Under the pieces are notes generated by a model, which worked only from the letters and a program-made list of their open reading frames with translations, was not told the DNA's origin and did no database searches. Made by a program: the position numbers and the translations under genes. A DNA stretch of 64,000 bases from Xanthobacteraceae bacterium (lineage in GTDB: Bacteria; Pseudomonadota; Alphaproteobacteria; Rhizobiales; Xanthobacteraceae). Positions 61,485 through 64,000 of the stretch are shown in pieces; within the stretch, counting starts at the first letter, position 1, and every line of letters starts with the position of its first letter. The stretch lies in contig JALHRD010000007.1 in assembly GCA_022841625.1 (NCBI GenBank), forward strand, positions 110,072 through 174,071, given 5' to 3'.

Positions 61485-63467
61485 ATGGCCCGCAAAGACG
61501 CGCGTCCCGATGTCAGCCGCCGTAAATTTCTCGCTGGCGTAGCCGTTGCCGGCGCGGCAACCGCCGTCACCAATGGTGCGCAAGCCGCAGGGCCCGGCGC
61601 TGCCGCGAACAAGCGGCTGCCCTCGGCGGTGATGCCGACGGCGTACCAGATCAACATGGAGACCGGCAATCTCCGCGAGCGCACCACGCAGACCGCTGGT
61701 CGTCCGGCGTCGGATTTTATGCTCGACGTCATCAAGTCATTGAAGATCGATTATTGCTATTCGAACCCAGCATCGAGCTTCCGTGCGCTGCACGAGTCGA
61801 TGATCAATTACGGCAACAATAAAGCGCCGGAGTTTATTACCGCGACCCACGAAGAAGCTTCGGTGGCGATGTGCCACGGCTATTTCAAGGCCACCGGCAA
61901 GATGCAGATGGCGCTGATGCACGGCACCGTCGGGCTCCAGCATGCCTGCATGGCGATCTATAATGCTTGGGCCGACCGGGTGCCGGTGATGGTCGTCGGC
62001 GGCAACGATCTCGACGCTTCCAAGCGTCCGCCGGGTGTTCCAACGGTGCATTCGGCGCAGGACATCAATGCGCTGGTGCGCGATTTTACCAAGTGGGACG
62101 ACCAGCCGGTCAGTCTTCAGCACTTCGCGCAGTCGTTCGTGCGGGCGTACAAATACGGGATGACGCCGCCTTACGGCCCGGTGATGATCGCGCTGGACGC
62201 GGGCATTCAGCAGGAGGCGATCAAGGAGAAGGACGCCAAGACCCTCTATACGCCGCGCTACATTCCGTCGGCGCCACCGCATGCCGATCCGGCAGCGCTG
62301 CGTGAGACGGCGAAGCTCCTGGTCAATGCGCAGAACCCGGTGATCATTGCCGATCGTTGTGCGCGAACGCAGGCCGGCATGGATTCGCTGGTGCAGCTCG
62401 CTGAGCTGCTTCAGGTTCCGGTGGTCAATCAGGTCAACCGCGTCAACTTCCCCAATACGCACTATCTCTCGGCGCAAGGTAACGTTCAGGCCTTGATCCG
62501 CAACGCTGACGTGATCTTGGGCCTCGAACTCACCGATTTCTGGGCGATCGTGAACGGCTGGGTCGACAATGGCGACAATGACGGCCATGGCATGAACGAG
62601 ACCCGGATGCGCGAGGACGCCAAGCTGATCGCGATCTCAAGCGTCGAGCTCAACACCAAGGCCAATTTGCAGGACTTCCAGCGCTACCAGCCGGTCGACA
62701 TCATGATGCCGGCTGACGCGCAGTCGTCGCTACCGATGTTGGTCGAATACATCAAGGCGGCGATCACCAGCGAACGCAAGACGGTGTTCGAGCAGCGCGG
62801 GGCCGCGTTGCGCAAGTCTTACGCCCAGGCGCGCGAACGCACCCGCCAGGCGGCAGCGCTCGGCTGGGATGCCGGTCCGGTCTCGACGGCGCGGCTATGC
62901 TCGGAAATCTATGCCGTGATCAAGGATCTCGATTGGTCGCTGGTCACGCAGTCCGGCAATGTCAGCGGTTGGCAGCATCGTCTGTTCGCAATGGACAAAC
63001 AGTACCGCTGGCTCGGCTCGTCGGGTGCCGCAGGTCTTGGCTACGGCGCACCGGCCTCGGTCGGCGCCGCTCACGGCAACAGGTCGTTGGGCCGGTTCTC
63101 GGTTTCGATCCAGTCGGACGGCGACCTGATGTATGTGCCGGGATCACTGTGGACCGCCACGCATCACAACATCCCGATGCTTGCCGTGATGCACAACAAC
63201 CGCGGCTACCACCAGGAGGTCATGCATGTGCAGCGACTGTCCAACCGCCGCAACCGTGTCGCCGCGCTCGGCAAGACCATGGGGCCGATCGGCACCTCGA
63301 TCGAGGCGCCGGACATTGATTACGCCAGCCTCGTCAAATCGATGGGTTGGTGGTCGGCGGGGCCGCTGAAGGATCCGGCCGAGCTCGGCTCTGTGTTGAA
63401 GAAGGCGGTGCAGGTCGTGCGGGCCGGCGAACCGGCATTGATCGACGTATGGACGCAGCCGCGCTAA
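61485..63467 (+). CDS. Tat-exported ThDP-dependent enzyme
   Basis: A 660-aa enzyme of the acetolactate synthase/pyruvate oxidase superfamily with an N-terminal twin-arginine signal (VSRRKFLAGVAVAGAATAV, residues 10-28, cut near GAQA). ThDP landmarks are the catalytic Glu in ITATHEEASVAMCHGYFKAT (residues 123-124) and the cofactor site SDGDLMYVPGSLWTATHHN with MLAVMHNNRGYHQE. The first Gly of the usual GDG is Ser here. Tat export implies that the cofactor is bound before transport and that the enzyme works in the periplasm, which is unusual for this superfamily. A cytochrome c gene follows after 13 bases, suggesting that it is the electron acceptor. AGGGAGGA precedes the ATG. Confidence 0.9.
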   Translation: MARKDARPDVSRRKFLAGVAVAGAATAVTNGAQAAGPGAAANKRLPSAVMPTAYQINMETGNLRERTTQTAGRPASDFMLDVIKSLKIDYCYSNPASSFRALHESMINYGNNKAPEFITATHEEASVAMCHGYFKATGKMQMALMHGTVGLQHACMAIYNAWADRVPVMVVGGNDLDASKRPPGVPTVHSAQDINALVRDFTKWDDQPVSLQHFAQSFVRAYKYGMTPPYGPVMIALDAGIQQEAIKEKDAKTLYTPRYIPSAPPHADPAALRETAKLLVNAQNPVIIADRCARTQAGMDSLVQLAELLQVPVVNQVNRVNFPNTHYLSAQGNVQALIRNADVILGLELTDFWAIVNGWVDNGDNDGHGMNETRMREDAKLIAISSVELNTKANLQDFQRYQPVDIMMPADAQSSLPMLVEYIKAAITSERKTVFEQRGAALRKSYAQARERTRQAAALGWDAGPVSTARLCSEIYAVIKDLDWSLVTQSGNVSGWQHRLFAMDKQYRWLGSSGAAGLGYGAPASVGAAHGNRSLGRFSVSIQSDGDLMYVPGSLWTATHHNIPMLAVMHNNRGYHQEVMHVQRLSNRRNRVAALGKTMGPIGTSIEAPDIDYASLVKSMGWWSAGPLKDPAELGSVLKKAVQVVRAGEPALIDVWTQPR

Positions 63468-63480
63468 GGGGAGCACGTGA

Positions 63481-63828
63481 ATGTGGAATGTTCGTAATTG
63501 CGTAGGGTTGGCGGCGCTCGCCGCCGGCCTCATTGTCGGAGCAGGATCGTCTTCGTCGGCGTCAGAAAAAGGCAAGGCGTTGTATGTGAAGCATGGCTGC
63601 TGGCAGTGTCACGGCTTCGTTGGGCAGGGCGGCATTGCCGGCCCCGCGCTGGTGCCGAATGTGATGCCGCTCGAAGCCATGACCAACTTCATGCGCAGCA
63701 GCAATCGTGCAATGCCGCCTTACAGCGAGGCGATCTTGCCGAATGCCGACATGAAGGAGATTCACGCCTATCTCGGGTCGGTGCCAAAGCCGGCCGACCC
63801 GAAATCAATCCCGCTGCTGAGCCAGTAG
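63481..63828 (+). CDS. Small cytochrome c
   Basis: A 115-aa exported class I cytochrome c. A signal peptide (about 27 residues, ending near SSSSAS) is followed by one heme site Cys40-Trp-Gln-Cys43-His44 (KHGCWQCHGFVGQGG) and a probable Met ligand in NRAMPPYSEAIL. AAGGGGAG lies 8 bases before the ATG. Placed directly after the Tat-exported ThDP enzyme, it probably accepts electrons from it in the periplasm and passes them to the respiratory chain. Confidence 0.92.
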   Translation: MWNVRNCVGLAALAAGLIVGAGSSSSASEKGKALYVKHGCWQCHGFVGQGGIAGPALVPNVMPLEAMTNFMRSSNRAMPPYSEAILPNADMKEIHAYLGSVPKPADPKSIPLLSQ

Positions 63829-63850
63829 CGGCGGACCAATCCTGCGATGC

Positions 63851-63882
63851 CGGCCCGGCACAACGCCGGGCCGTTCTCGTTT
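63851..63882 (+). terminator. Terminator-like hairpin after the cytochrome c gene
   Basis: A 9-bp perfect stem CGGCCCGGC / GCCGGGCCG with loop ACAAC (63851-63873), followed by GTTCTCGTT. It lies 22 bases after the cytochrome stop codon and directly before the group II intron. Confidence 0.7.
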
Positions 63883-63884
63883 GA

Positions 63885-64000
63885 GTGCGCCCGGCATGGG
63901 CATCGACTTGGAGGTGAAAGTCCTCTCGTGAGCTGGTCACAGCGAGCGAAGCGAACCGCAGAGCGTCTAACCGTGAGGTCGGCGTGAAGGAAGCGGGGAG
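63885..64000 (+). mobile_element. Group II intron, 5' part (class C type), runs off the window
   Basis: The sequence from 63885 opens GTGCGCCCGGCATGGG, the 5' splice-site and early domain I consensus of group II introns. It continues with GGAGGTGAAAGTCCTC, GAAGCGAACCGC and GTGAAGGAAGCGG, all typical of class C (Oceanobacillus-intron-like) domain I. Class C introns insert just after transcription terminators, as seen here. The catalytic domains and any reverse transcriptase would lie beyond 64000. Confidence 0.88.

Overview
The window looks like chromosomal DNA of a high-GC alphaproteobacterium of the order Hyphomicrobiales (Bradyrhizobium / Xanthobacteraceae-like). The reasons are the very large set of TctC/Bug-type periplasmic binding proteins, the IalB protein, a perfect CtrA box in front of a chemoreceptor gene, and several families of intergenic palindromes of the kind common in Bradyrhizobium relatives. 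No rRNA, tRNA or CRISPR array is visible. Functions below come from reading motifs in the translations; no database search was run.

Layout. 1-5 kb: a VOC-fold protein, a methyl-accepting chemotaxis protein, a PstS-like binding protein, a duplication scar (gene-end remnants at 3913-4024 and 4168-4260) and a HigBA toxin-antitoxin pair. 4.9-15.5 kb: one long minus-strand operon with four tandem TctC proteins, an acyl-CoA dehydrogenase, an ADP-forming acyl-CoA ligase that carries two in-frame palindromic repeats, an MmgE/PrpD protein, an Asp/Glu racemase-like protein and a fifth TctC. 15.6-16.8 kb: a split ThDP decarboxylase. 17.3-21.7 kb: an aromatic-ring degradation operon (Rieske oxygenase, class III extradiol dioxygenase, 4,5-dihydroxyphthalate-decarboxylase-like protein, SDR). 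21.9-26.7 kb: dienelactone hydrolase, a 48-aa membrane peptide, an M20 amidohydrolase, an ornithine-cyclodeaminase-like protein and a TctC. 26.7-33.3 kb: a minus-strand operon of MmgE/PrpD, class II aldolase, ThDP enzyme, polysaccharide-deacetylase-like protein, TctC and a SLOG-like protein. 33.4-36.8 kb: an LLM flavin enzyme, a DUF559 endonuclease-like gene bracketed by inverted copies of a palindromic element, and HyuB.

37.4-39.6 kb: a catalase-like protein and an MBL-fold protein. 39.9-43 kb: leucine catabolism (isovaleryl-CoA dehydrogenase and methylcrotonyl-CoA carboxylase beta subunit), followed by a lower-GC two-gene HEPN module where the rest of the pathway might be expected. 44.2-54.9 kb: a ThDP enzyme, a beta-propeller, a cyclase, two TctC proteins, a secreted alpha/beta hydrolase, IalB, a DapA-family lyase and a GMC oxidoreductase. 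54.9-61.3 kb: a minus-strand operon of three tandem TctC genes, an LLM enzyme, an alpha/beta hydrolase and a further TctC. 61.5-63.8 kb: a Tat-exported ThDP enzyme with a small cytochrome c, closed by a hairpin, after which a group II intron of the IIC type starts and runs off the window.

Taken together this is an accessory catabolic region. Thirteen orphan periplasmic receptors (no TctA/TctB membrane subunits are seen) are interleaved with four ThDP enzymes, flavin monooxygenases, CoA-dependent beta-oxidation-type enzymes and ring-cleaving enzymes, which suggests capture and breakdown of diverse organic or aromatic acids. The most unusual items are the periplasmic ThDP enzyme/cytochrome c pair, the HEPN pair, the DUF559 cassette with inverted palindromic ends, and a paired 26-nt palindrome seen twice.
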